From: Sphaerosporella brunnea
Taxonomy: Eukaryota; Ascomycota; Pezizomycetes; Pezizales; Pyronemataceae
Direction: 5' to 3'
Assembly (NCBI GenBank): GCA_008704415.1
Contig: VXIS01000326.1
Coordinates: 1-54,162, forward strand
DNA: 54,162 bases
Shown: in pieces, positions 43,577 to 53,392 of the stretch
Layout: each line of letters opens with the position of its first letter
Position numbering within the stretch: position 1 is the stretch's first letter
Position numbers and translations under genes: made by a program
The notes under the pieces: generated by a model
Databases searched by the model: none
What the model saw: the letters and a program-made list of their open reading frames with translations, nothing else
What the model was told of the DNA's origin: nothing

Positions 43577-44170
43577 TGGAAGGCAATCGTGCTGTCAATC
43601 TGCAGATTTGGTGTCCTTGATGCCAGAGGACCCACCGTCAACAGGGATGGCCTTGATGGTTCCCCCAAACGAGACGTAGAACATCGTGCGCACGCGTAGC
43701 ATTCTGACAAGAGAGCATCTATTGCCTCTGTCATTGCCGCCTGAGGCTTTGCACCCTGAGGCCAATACCCTGCCACCTATTATCAGCGCCTGTGTATTTG
43801 ATGGCACGAGACGGGATACTCACGGGTAACTTCAGCTAGCGATATCGAAGGACTTGTTCAACGGGGCCAGGTCATTGGCTGAAGCCCGAAAAAGGAGGTC
43901 AAAACACGAAAACATAACTGGTGAGGAACGGCGTGGTGGTGTGCTAACCAAATGAACGCCACTTGTAAGAATGCAGCGGGATGTTGGACGTAGAAAGGTG
44001 ATTGACAAACACTGAACGATGGCGCGTCGGCTGCCGACGTTGCAGCATAATATTGGAAGACATGTTATGATCTCGTGTAGCAGAGATTGTTCATACCGCT
44101 TGGTATTGGGTGAAAAAATGTCGTCGATGACGAGATGATGATTTTAATGGGCGGAGGGTTGCATTAAGAA

Positions 44171-44202
44171 TTCTTTCGAACTCACTGCGTATCACTCGGC
44201 CC
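44171..44202 (-). repeat. Conserved array block, copy 6 (right-most)
   Basis: GAGTGATACGCAGTGAG on the minus strand; similarity fades after about 30 bases. It is the right-hand limit of the array. Confidence 0.4.
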
Positions 44203-45197
44203 ATGCCAAAGTGTGGCTACTGTGTAACAACACATATTTCACGGGCCCAAAAGTCTGCACAATCCGCAAAGGATGCCAGGAGGTGGCAGGATCGGAGGTT
44301 GTTTGTATTCTTATTTAATTGTTTTTCCACTGCTTGTCTTGAGGTAAGGTATTTGCTCCTATGTGTTGTTCAGCCGATGGGGACAACAAGCCGATGGTTT
44401 CTCAGGCCATGGAGCGCTTGCACGATGAAGAACGACGGGCTATATCCACGTTTTTCACCAGTAAATGTGTCATTGATAAAGTTGGAATAATCGCAGTCTA
44501 TGCTGGCCGATATATCCCGTCCAATCAGCTCACAGAAGCCCACTCGACTCAAAACACCCAATTTGACAGAGCTTTTCCCGACTTACCCAATTCGCAGTTT
44601 TTAGTCTAGTGCAGCCATTCAGACCAGAGTGAGGCTCGGGGATCCCATCAGTGAATTTGGAGCGTCACACAGCGGTCTTCGCCGAGATTTGGGGTTAGCC
44701 CGAGTTCGCCACTACCATCTATTTTTTTTTCAATCACCTCCATCTCATCACATATACCACCTTTTTTCTGTACATTTGTTCCCCATCTGCAGTTGCGCTC
44801 AAGTTTCTTTTTCACGTCATCCTCCAACCACGCGCGCATCATCAACGCGATCGCCGGACCTCACCGGTGCTCTCCACGTTGACGATCCGTGACTCTCGTC
44901 GCCCTCCATCTTGAGCAAGTCGTTAGCGCACAGCTTTCCGTGTCAGTCATTTACCCAACTTCCTCTTGCGCTCGCGTTTTTGCTAAACTTGACCAGCAAT
45001 CAACACGCTGAAAAGTTGCGGCAGTTCCTTGCCTCTCCTTCCACATTGACGATCATCCTACGCGTGTGTGTTCTCATCCAGCTGCATCGCGAGAGGTATC
45101 GACGCAGTCAACTCAGACTTTAGCAACCCGTAAGTCACCCTTCAGTTGAGCTTGCCATTATTGTGTGTTCTAAACGGGACCAGCACCAACCCCCACG
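44203..45197 (+). other. Upstream region and leader of the RING-like gene
   Basis: No separate gene is supported. The last 500 bases are pyrimidine-rich. A 54-base leader intron is proposed at 45130-45183 (GTAAGT, a TCTAAAC branch-like site, ACCAG), ending 14 bases before the ATG. Confidence 0.45.
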
Positions 45198-46058
45198 ATG
45201 CCCATCCGATCAATTCTGCCCGTCGTGGATCCGCAGCGGCGCATCGGAGGACCAGCGCTGGCGGCTGTGGACGCTCCCATAGAACTCGCGCCCGGTGACC
45301 AAGCCCTCACGCGGCAAGATGTCGAACGGTTTCCATGGCCCCCCTTCCCTGCCTTCGTCCCGGGGGAGCGCGATGACAACCCTTTGGTTCAGCCTCGACC
45401 CGTAATCACAGGCCCAGCTCCTGAGGACATCCCGGTGTTTGTTCCTCGAACCCCCAGGTTCGCTCCGGTGTTTCCTGCTCGACCGCCTCCGAGCGATGTT
45501 CTGGGTCAGGCCATTCACACGCGGGTTTTCGGACCCGAACCATCCGCGGGAGAAATCTTGGAACGCTTCTGGGGAGCACGACCCAGCCAGATGCGCCGCT
45601 TCGCGGTCCCGAGGGGCTTGGGCAGCCGTAATGCTAGACCTGGCCAGAGTGCTGACAAACTTCCATGCTGCAAGCTATGCGAGCACACAATCTATGATCC
45701 GCCCAGGCGCAGTCATTACGCCTTCGGCTGGGGTGAATGCGAGGCGTGGATTGAGCCGTGCAAGTGTGCCACCTATCATCTCCGTTGCCTGGACAAGAGG
45801 ATTCCTGTTCCCGGCGGAATCGAAGATCCTTTGAGGATTGCAGAGTACATGCGGTGCCCAGAGAAAGGTTGCCTGAACAAGGCAACCAGAATCATGTACA
45901 AATGTCGCCTACCATGTGGTACCATCCATGATTCTGCTAAGTGGACCACACCTGTGGATTCCGGTACGCCAGCCTCTGAATCTGATGACGGTCAGGGTTG
46001 GGTTCCATCAGAGGCCTTCCCATTTGAGCCGTATCCACCCGGCGGTGGCCTCCGGTAG
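45198..46058 (+). CDS. Variant RING-CH-like zinc protein
   Basis: Single-exon frame of 286 residues; the ATG sits just after a probable leader intron. Residues 1-150 are Pro/Arg-rich and apparently disordered. A compact Cys/His region follows: C158-x2-C161, C188-x-C190, H194-x2-C197, C220-x4-C225, with extra Cys at 157, 181, 236 and 240. The order C-C-C-C-H-C-C-C resembles the RING-CH (C4HC3) cross-brace of MARCH-type E3 ubiquitin ligases. Spacing is unusual: three residues rather than about seven between CxC and His, and CxxxxC instead of CxxC in the last pair. MARCH proteins usually carry membrane spans, and none is seen here. An E3 role is therefore only a possibility. The C-terminus is Ser/Asp then Pro/Gly-rich. 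Codon use and the uninterrupted frame indicate a working gene. Confidence 0.65.
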   Translation: MPIRSILPVVDPQRRIGGPALAAVDAPIELAPGDQALTRQDVERFPWPPFPAFVPGERDDNPLVQPRPVITGPAPEDIPVFVPRTPRFAPVFPARPPPSDVLGQAIHTRVFGPEPSAGEILERFWGARPSQMRRFAVPRGLGSRNARPGQSADKLPCCKLCEHTIYDPPRRSHYAFGWGECEAWIEPCKCATYHLRCLDKRIPVPGGIEDPLRIAEYMRCPEKGCLNKATRIMYKCRLPCGTIHDSAKWTTPVDSGTPASESDDGQGWVPSEAFPFEPYPPGGGLR

Positions 46059-47247
46059 TGCTTGCACTGTTCCCCACGATAGGACCGCCGGCAATCATGC
46101 ATTCCAAAAATGTTTGGGAATGATGGGCGGATTTGGTTGAGCTTTCCTGTTGTTGATTGTCGCTTGCGCTTTGGCATGAGCATCTCGAATGGTTGCGTAC
46201 GATGGAGAATTGGTGAGGATTTTCTGTCGATGTTCGGTGTCTTTGCGCTTTGTCAAGGGCGCTTGTTGTCAGTTGTCAGTCTTTTTCACATTCGCGTCGT
46301 ATCTTGAACAGTTCGTTGGGATTTGTGCGTCGACCCAATTGTTCTAGATGGAAGAAGGGAAATCGCGCTTTGACTGCCATTTCAAATGACAATATACTGC
46401 GTTTCTGGGTTCGGAATTCAATGATTTTATCGCAATCTGAGAGCACTTTCGAGTCCGCGTGTGAACATCTTTTGGATTCATTTTGTACAGGCGCCAGGTA
46501 TAGAGTATGACAGCTATTGTGCGGCTGTGTGCCAGCAGTCTGTCGCAATCACAACCGAGTAAACGCGATCAAGCTACACTAGTCAATCCCATCGCGCGTG
46601 ATTTGTTGACCAGTTCCGGTGGGCGATAGATGGAACAGGCAGCAGACAGCTCTCAAATGTTCTTATTCCTTCAACAACTGTATGATGCCAGATGCATAAC
46701 GGCTGGTTACCGACGTATCGTGATGTTTAACTATTCTGGTAGTCCCAATCGTGTAAAGAGTGTACTCCCCACACCCGGCTTTGGTTAAGCAAAGGTATCA
46801 TTATTCTGACTGAACAGCTTAGGTCAAATGATGTGCTATCGCTTTCAGGTCCACATGCCTGATGAAGTGCGAGCTTTCAGAACGTTTCAACCTGTGCTTG
46901 CCCTCGGACTGGGATCTACATTTGCTGCGTCAATTGGCCTGAGTGACGAAAAGCCATGGAATCGAAATCCATCTCTCTGGCTTCGAAGTAACCGCAGAAA
47001 TGAACCGGGTCTGGTTGATAGACCTTTCGCCGGGCCGTTTGAAGTTCTTGCTGTTACGATTGGGGGAAGACTGTAAGAGTCTTTCAGGCATCCGCTGCAT
47101 TGTCAGTATATTGTGCCGTTGTTAGTCGGTACAGAATGCTGTATCAGGTTTGTGCCTCGCCTGGCACGCAACTAGTCGCGAGCGGTGATTCTGGATGAAC
47201 AAATTTGTGATTTGAGATCCCTCGAGTGCGAAGGAGGGTGAATTCAA
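46059..47247. other. Spacer between the RING-like gene and the next gene
   Basis: No gene seen. The first 250 bases are T/G-rich and would carry the 3'UTR. A frame at 46,828-47,076 has no recognisable content. Confidence 0.4.
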
Positions 47248-47272
47248 TTGTTCAAACCTGTACCTGCTCAAC

Positions 47273-47348
47273 CACCTCGACTGCGCAGTTGCACCTCGAC
47301 TTCCCAGTTCCACCCCGACTGCGCAGCTCCACCTCGACCCCGCAGTTC
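47273..47348 (+). repeat. Four 19-bp tandem repeats in a leader
   Basis: Four consecutive units of the form CACCTCGACTGCGCAGTTG, differing at a few positions, lie about 125 bases before the proposed ATG of the next gene. They are pyrimidine/GC-rich and could be transcribed as part of the 5'UTR. Confidence 0.75.
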
Positions 47349-47472
47349 CAACCATCCCCCGCATCCTTCACTACCCACAATCGCAGCAGCCAGGCGGCTT
47401 CATCCACATCTTCATCCTCCCTCCATCATCAGCTTCACTTCACCCCCACTTTCAAATCACATCACACTACCA

Positions 47473-48598
47473 ATGGATATTCAACCAGTTCCGATACCGA
47501 CCACCGATGGTGATGGCGCCGTCAGCAACGTTCACGAAGCTCGTGATCAGATGCTCCTCGATGCATACAACGAGATTCGGCGTGACGTTCCGCATGATGA
47601 CAACTTGCAGGAGCCCCCGACTCCTTCGGCAGCCACCCGTATCAAGGCCATGATTGAGAAGATGTTTGTGGCCATCGCTCGAGGTGCTGCCAAGGTCTTC
47701 GGGTTCGGAAAAGTTACCGCTACCGATAATCAGAACATCGCGCGTAATGAGGTCAAGGCCATCACTCCCGTGGTCCTCTTTGCACCTCCGATCGATCAGC
47801 AGCAGCCCGACCCCGTGACCATCGAGGATCCCACGCCCGACTTGCCGATGGTCGTTCTTTTCCCAGCACCTGAGGAGCAGAACCTGGAGACCTCTGGGAA
47901 TGAGCAGCTGGAGCTCGCGACTCATGAGAACCCGGAGCCCGCTACCGCTGGTGTCACTGACCCAGCTACCGATAGTGCCACTGACCCTGGAACTCGACCT
48001 TCAGGCGAGGTGCGCCGCGATCCAAAAGTCGTCAACGAGCCTCACCGTTTGCACCCGACCTGGACTCCGAGGCTCACAGAAATCCACGATGACGACCTGG
48101 TAAGTCCTACTATCATCGCATGGCGAACAAACGTTGACTAATTGTCATCACCAGCCATTGACCATACTGCGCGAGCGTATCCAGCGTGAGGCATCGTTAA
48201 ATCGATGCTTGTCATGGCGTCACCATAGGCCGATCACCACGGGAAAGGTTACCGTGGTCAAGGATTATTCGGGACAGCTATACTTCTGTGTGCAGGCCGA
48301 CGAAAAGGTCGAGTATGTTCCAATCAGGTGGGAGCCCCTTCCAGTCATAGCTTCCCCGTTTCTAATAGAAATGAAGCTCCAATTAGTATCAATGCCAGCG
48401 AACTCGATTTTCGATATTGACATACGGTTTCGGCTTGATCTTCTCTTGACGGTTTGGGTTGCTGTTCGACATTTGAGGCAGTGGTGTGAATTTGTGGGGA
48501 ATGCGGAGTTTTGTGTCTCAATTGCAACGAGTGGCATTGTGCTGTTTTGCTTAGCTGTAAAGTTTGAAGGCTGGCTATTATGGTCAAATAAGGTCTAG
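47473..48598 (+). CDS. Two-exon hypothetical acidic/proline-rich protein with hydrophobic C-terminus
   Basis: Read as join(47473..48099,48155..48598). The 55-nt intron has GTAAGT, a TTGACTAAT branch site and CACCAG, and both exons are in phase, giving 356 residues. The ATG at 47473 was preferred over 47248 because the upstream part is repeat-derived and the leader CATCACACTACCAATGG fits a start context. Residues 54-80 form an amphipathic basic helix (RIKAMIEKMFVAIARGAAKV). Residues 95-200 are Pro/Glu/Thr-rich. The second exon begins with a charged helix and a beta-like KVTVVKDYSGQLYFCVQ segment. The last 55 residues contain hydrophobic runs (LLLTVWVAV and SIATSGIVLFCLAV) that could be membrane spans or an unspliced tail; the natural C-terminus is therefore uncertain. 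No family recognised. It follows the RING-like gene on the same strand. Confidence 0.55.
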
Positions 48599-51100
48599 CG
48601 CTTGGTTTTCGGGGTCCCCGCAATGGACGGAATTGTCTCATCGGCTCTTGCAACGCGCCTATGACGACGTGAGGACCCATGTATAGTCTCGGTGACCCAA
48701 ATCCGAATCCGAAAAGGCAAGCATTAGAATTCTTACAACCATATCCCAAGAGTATGGACTTCTGGAGTAGCCCAACGGCTGGGCCTCGAGCTATAATATC
48801 CATCGATGCCCTAAAATTCCGGGACCAGCTTAATTCCATCAGTCATGGGCACGGAAAATCCAGACACAGTCTAGATAACCTCCTGGGTCTGCAGCAACCA
48901 AATGCACAAACCAAGATCGACAACAACAATAAAAACAGACCCGTTCGCTGAAGTTGTCCTCCGCCAAAGAAGATAACCCCAGCGATTTACAAGGACCCAA
49001 CTAGACAAGGGGTTTGGCGTAATCCTTCATTCACGGTCCCTATCATTCATCAGCTGAGGACTTTCTAGGCAATGTCATCTTCTGGACAAACCACTGGAAA
49101 TTCGCTACTTTGAAAACCGAGCGCTACCGACCCATAAACATAAAAATGAAACACTGTGAAGGTCATAGAATCAAACTGTAGGGTATATTACAGTGTTTTG
49201 AGTCCTTCCTCGTCGAATTTGAAGCGGTGCAGGTAAGATTGTTCCCGGGGTGCGCTCCCACGCTAAACTACATCTTATATGCTTCTGTCAAAGCAATAAC
49301 AAGCCAATCTTTCGAAAAATCATCACTTGAGAGGTACACTTGGGGAGCTCAGACCTGCGCTCCCTACATTCTACACAGAGGAGGCAGACTGTGCAATACG
49401 CAATTTGATAATCCAGGCACGAGAGAGTATCTTATACTGTGCGCAGGTGCTCATCTAGTAGGAGATAACAACAGAAGGTCTTCGGGTACCGTGATGTTGA
49501 GGCTGCTCATATACTGCAGTGGGTGACGGAAGAGATTTTCCCTTCCATTTGGGGTAAACTGGATCCATTAACATTCGAAAAACCATGGCGGCACTGAATA
49601 AGAACAGGTAGTAATCTTTTAATACGTGCACCACTACAGTGTAGAACAGTTCGTTTGATTTGAAAGGTGACTCGCTGTGGTAAAATTTTTGCTGTGGGCT
49701 TTTCGACTTATGAATAACCTCGTGAACATGGCGCGGTCACACCTTGTCATCTCTCCACTACATCCACACCACCAAGATTTTGCAGCTCAATCGACTATTC
49801 CATCGACGTCATTTCCTGTCAGATTATAGCCTCTGCGGAGGCTTCACTCAAGTTATTGACTGGCACGGATCCATCTGGCACCGACTGCACGTTCGCAGGC
49901 GTCCGCCACAGCACGTGTACTCCTGATCTATCCATTATGGATGCTCCTCAGGGAAGAGTTCCCCCAGAAAACAGCCCCTCGCCAATGTTTCTGATGTAAG
50001 AGGGCTCGACATGTATGCCTCGACGTTGCGCTAAGATTCGCAATTAGATTTACAGCGCGTGGAAGGGTCTATGCTGTTCACCAAATCGGCTGAACTAAGG
50101 AATCGCTTCTGAATTTCGAGGTCACATGTCGACATACAGTGCGCGTGGATGTGCCCGTGTATTCCCGTCGCGTTGGCGTTGGAATGGTGGCTGACTGCGG
50201 GAACCCATTGAGAGCAGGCCAAAGACAGTCTCAGTATCTCGAAGCAGCACATTTCGGAGCAAATGGAGCAGTTCAGAATCGCGCAAGATGACAACGAGGT
50301 TATGGACGCGCCACTGGAAAGGATGCACGGTTTTCAAGAGCGTTCCCACTTGGCTGTTCAGACTAGAGTTGCCTCAAGCGGGCGGCTTCACCATGATATC
50401 ACGAAACTAAGCACACCCCCCTATGACCCTCAATCGCGGGGCGGTAACGGCGTCGTTGGAAGCAGGAGGAAGAGGCGCTGGGTTTATTGACTGAGACAAT
50501 GAGCTTTCCATGCCATTGTCAACTTGGGTCCGGCCGCCTTTCGCCGCAGGAGGAGGTGCTGCCCAAATACTGCTCTTCCCAGACAAGGTGAATGCTGTGA
50601 TAAGGCGGGCAGAGCGTCACGACTCACTGCGGCTTCCTGGCAGTCGTCAACGAGCACCGACCCGAAGAAAAGCTCAGCCACCTCAGGAATCATCACACAT
50701 CACGACCTTTAACAAGCCATTCGAATATTGCCATACATGCCATGGACCAAGATCAGGTGCTTGCTTGTTCGATGACCAATTGATCTACATCTTTAACATC
50801 TTCGCGGCGTTATACACCGCCGCCATATTAAACCCGAAGATGAATGGAATTTCGATGAGAAGGGGTTTATTATGGGCTGCGGTGATAAGGAAAATGAGCT
50901 GGTGGTTGCACGTGTCAAGTCCAAGCGAACAACGCGAATCCAGAAAAGAAACCGCGAGTGGGAAACGGCTACCTGCAATCCTGCATCTATGCCGGTGCTC
51001 TGAAGGAAAGCAGCGCAAACACTTGCGCTCTCGTGATGCACCAAGTGAAACACTGCCATTCTCTTCTGCCGTTCCGACCTCAATCAAAGAAGGATAGACT
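48599..51100. other. Gene-poor stretch after the 47.5-kb gene
   Basis: No supported gene. Plus-strand frames at 48,679-48,951 and 49,227-49,526 and one at 50,510-51,097 have no domain; the last overlaps minus-strand frames of similar length. Confidence 0.35.
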
Positions 51101-51540
51101 GTGATTACTACCTTGGGGACAGCACACAGGGCGTGCTAAAGCAGAACTTGCTGTGACCAAGCAAGAACTCCATCAGGTCCTCACCAAGGCCAACCAGCCC
51201 TCTACCAAGGGCGGTCGCAGGATCCTTTCCACTGCTCGACACATCACCCGAAAGAGTCTGGTCGATGCCTCATGCTCGTATTGAGTAGGAGGTGGGTCAG
51301 AAAGGTAAAGGTAAAGGCAAGACAAGAAAGGGCGAGGGGAATTCATCACCTCCTTCTAAGCGTCAGAAGCGTCGCTCCCAGGATTGGGATGTCGTTGCTG
51401 CCAGTGATAGTGTGGTAGAACGGGAGATGGACACTATTCGACGGTGTCCTGAGCGAGCTTGTAAGGGTGGGGGAGGCCTGGCCAGGGCGAACAGCGGTCA
51501 TTGGGTGGGGGTCGCAGTAGTGGTTGAGCTTGCATCATGA
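51101..51540 (+). pseudogene. Possible C-terminal remnant of a transposase-like protein
   Basis: In one phase a Lys/Gln-rich helical stretch (ELAVTKQELHQVLTKANQ, then GGRRILSTARHITRKSLVDA) ends at a stop near 51,284. Directly after it another phase carries a KGKGKGKTRKGEGN run, an SPPSKRQKRRS basic patch and an acidic helix to 51,540. This arrangement resembles the basic coiled-coil tails of pogo/Fot1-type transposases, like the one at 19.7-20.06 kb. No catalytic part or terminal repeats are present. The family assignment is weak. Confidence 0.3.
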
Positions 51541-52542
51541 CATATCAGTCGCTTATGTTTATTGGGCGTTTAGGTGTCGGCATTTGGAGTTTTCGCTTCT
51601 GAGACAGTTCGTCTTTCTTTCTCTTCACTCTCTATGTCTATGAAAAAAATGAAAAAGGTAGTCACTTTTTGGCGGTGAAACTTTGATGTGACTGCGCCGC
51701 ATATCCCCAGAAATCGCCACCACCGCAGCACATCATTATTTTTGAAATGCTTGCCCCGCGTTACACTTATGTGATGGTAGCTCAGCTGTGCGTGATTTTG
51801 ATAACGATCGGTTCCTGTGGAGGTGGTCGTCGTCAGTCGTGGCGGTGTTGTTTGCTGCAGGTATAGGAGACGGGGGCGGCTTGCGTGCACGTCGTGAATA
51901 GAGAGCGATTGTTCGAAAGCGTAAGGGGGCCGGCGGTAATGCGGGATGACAGGCCAGCTTGGTGGCATTTACGGTCCGCGCTACATCGGTTTCCTAACAG
52001 AACGCTTTTCAGCCCAGATGCTCGTGGTGTAGTTGGGGGGACGCTCCCAAATGAAACCAGTCCTGAGCGCGGAAGGTTGACGGTTCAAGTCCCGGTGAAA
52101 TCGGTAGGTTCATCGGCTAGTTACCTGACTTCCCGAGGGGTTACAAGCCTAGCAAGCTTGGGGATCAATCCCACAGCGTAGAGACTCCGTTACTTACCCG
52201 GATGGTCCTTGGGCGCTGGTTGATCTTTTGCTATTCCAACACATTGAAGTTTTGTTGCGCTTGTTATCGTTCGATGAGTCGCGCGACAAGACAGAAATAG
52301 CAAGAACATTTACCTTTCCACCTTGATGAATCATCGTGATTCGGTTGACACAGACGCTGCGGAGCCAAGCGTGCGAGGCGAGGGAGATGGCTATCGGTTG
52401 TTGACGCATAGTGAGCGACTTCCGATGGTGCGCTAATTCCATCACTGACACGCTGCTCTTCCATAACGACTATGATAGAGCGATAGGTGCTGCGATGGTC
52501 CCTGACGACTAAGTATTTGTTCTATTCTGCTCAGAAGATAGC
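51541..52542. other. Spacer with a tRNA-like SINE head
   Basis: No gene seen. The SINE-like segment is listed separately. The minus frame at 51,570-51,968 has no features. Confidence 0.35.
52023..52092 (+). other. tRNA-like SINE head, copy B
   Basis: CGTGGTGTAGTTGG (52023-52036) and GGTTGACGGTTCAAGTCC (52075-52092) resemble polymerase III A and B boxes. The T-arm stem does not close properly, so a functional tRNA is unlikely. It is related to the segment at 34,575-34,624. Confidence 0.4.
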
Positions 52543-53378
52543 CTGTAGGCCTACAGACCGGTATTCTCGGAAGGCCAGCCTACTCGGAAGGCAGAATTTT
52601 GGTGCGTACCAACCAAAGTCTATCTTTCCGTCAGGCCAGCCTACACGGGAGATCTACCTGTCGTTTGACCTCCGAGACCAACAGCCCCACAACGACACCT
52701 TTACGTGATGTCTGCGCCGAGTTCCTGGTCCACCTCCACCTGTTCGACTGCCTTAGGAAGCAGTATCTTTGCAGCATTCACTGTTGAGAGTTATTGAGGC
52801 TTTGATAAATGGCTTCACTGCCGAGAAATTCGCATAAGGACTGTATATTGCGGTCGGAGCAGTGACAACTAACCAATGGTTGATATCTCCCGACAGCTAG
52901 ATGGAGAAGGGAACAAAAGAGCAAAGTTTAATCAAAAGAAAGACGCGTTGAACAACAACGCAATCAAGATGATGGTCAACTTTATTGCCTTCCATCCAAG
53001 ACTAGAATGCCGACTAGAACATCGTTGGGCCGTGTGCGATACAGAGATATTCGAATGGATTCGAGAAGTCCACCTCTACCTGAGCCAATAAAGTCGCAAC
53101 GGTTGTTACCAAGCGGAATCCGAAATCCTGAAGTCGATTGGATTCTTAAGCACTGTCCAGCCACTTTGGTTGAACGACGACCCGCTCATCCAGATTGATT
53201 AACCCTCAGACTTATCGGTCACGGCGCGGGTGACGCTGAGCTTTCCTGTGTTGACGATTCACTTGTGGAAGTACAGGAGAAACATAGCTTGGTACGCACC
53301 GAGATTCTGTCGACCCAGTAGGCTGGCCTGCCGAGAATATCGGCCAGTAACCGGGCGGAGTGATCTGTAGGCCTACAG
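52543..53378. mobile_element. 836-bp element with terminal inverted repeats
   Basis: The left end (52543-52612) and the inverse of the right end (53378-53290) both start CTGTAGGCCTACAG, continue with TATTCTCGG and GGCCAGCCTACT, and finish GGTGCGTACCAA. The right copy has about 20 extra bases. A further GGCCAGCCTAC lies at 52,637. The interior has only a 71-codon plus frame (52,876-53,091) without a known domain. No target duplication was identified, so the exact ends and class are uncertain. Confidence 0.55.
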
Positions 53379-53392
53379 AATTGTTTTCTGGG

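Larger units (their letters stand above)
23411..44170. other. 20-kb region of decayed or unrecognised minus-strand gene-like units
   Basis: No known domain was identified. The minus strand has frequent donor-like GTAAGT/GTGAGT sequences followed 50-70 bases later by branch-like CTRAY and CAG. Several units can be spliced in phase (separate entries at 29.3-29.8, 38.6-38.9 and 43.1-43.6 kb). A conserved block recurs at least seven times on the same strand, also listed separately. Other protein-like minus frames include 23,974-24,288, 24,447-24,698, 27,328-27,759, 28,366-28,719, 32,402-32,656 (Ser-rich) and 35,250-35,525; none can be named. Plus-strand frames look like shadows. Homopolymer runs: 15 C at 33360-33374, G-runs near 34,113 and 39,978, T-runs at 30,972-31,001, and an A-rich tract near 37,793. 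Confidence 0.4.
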
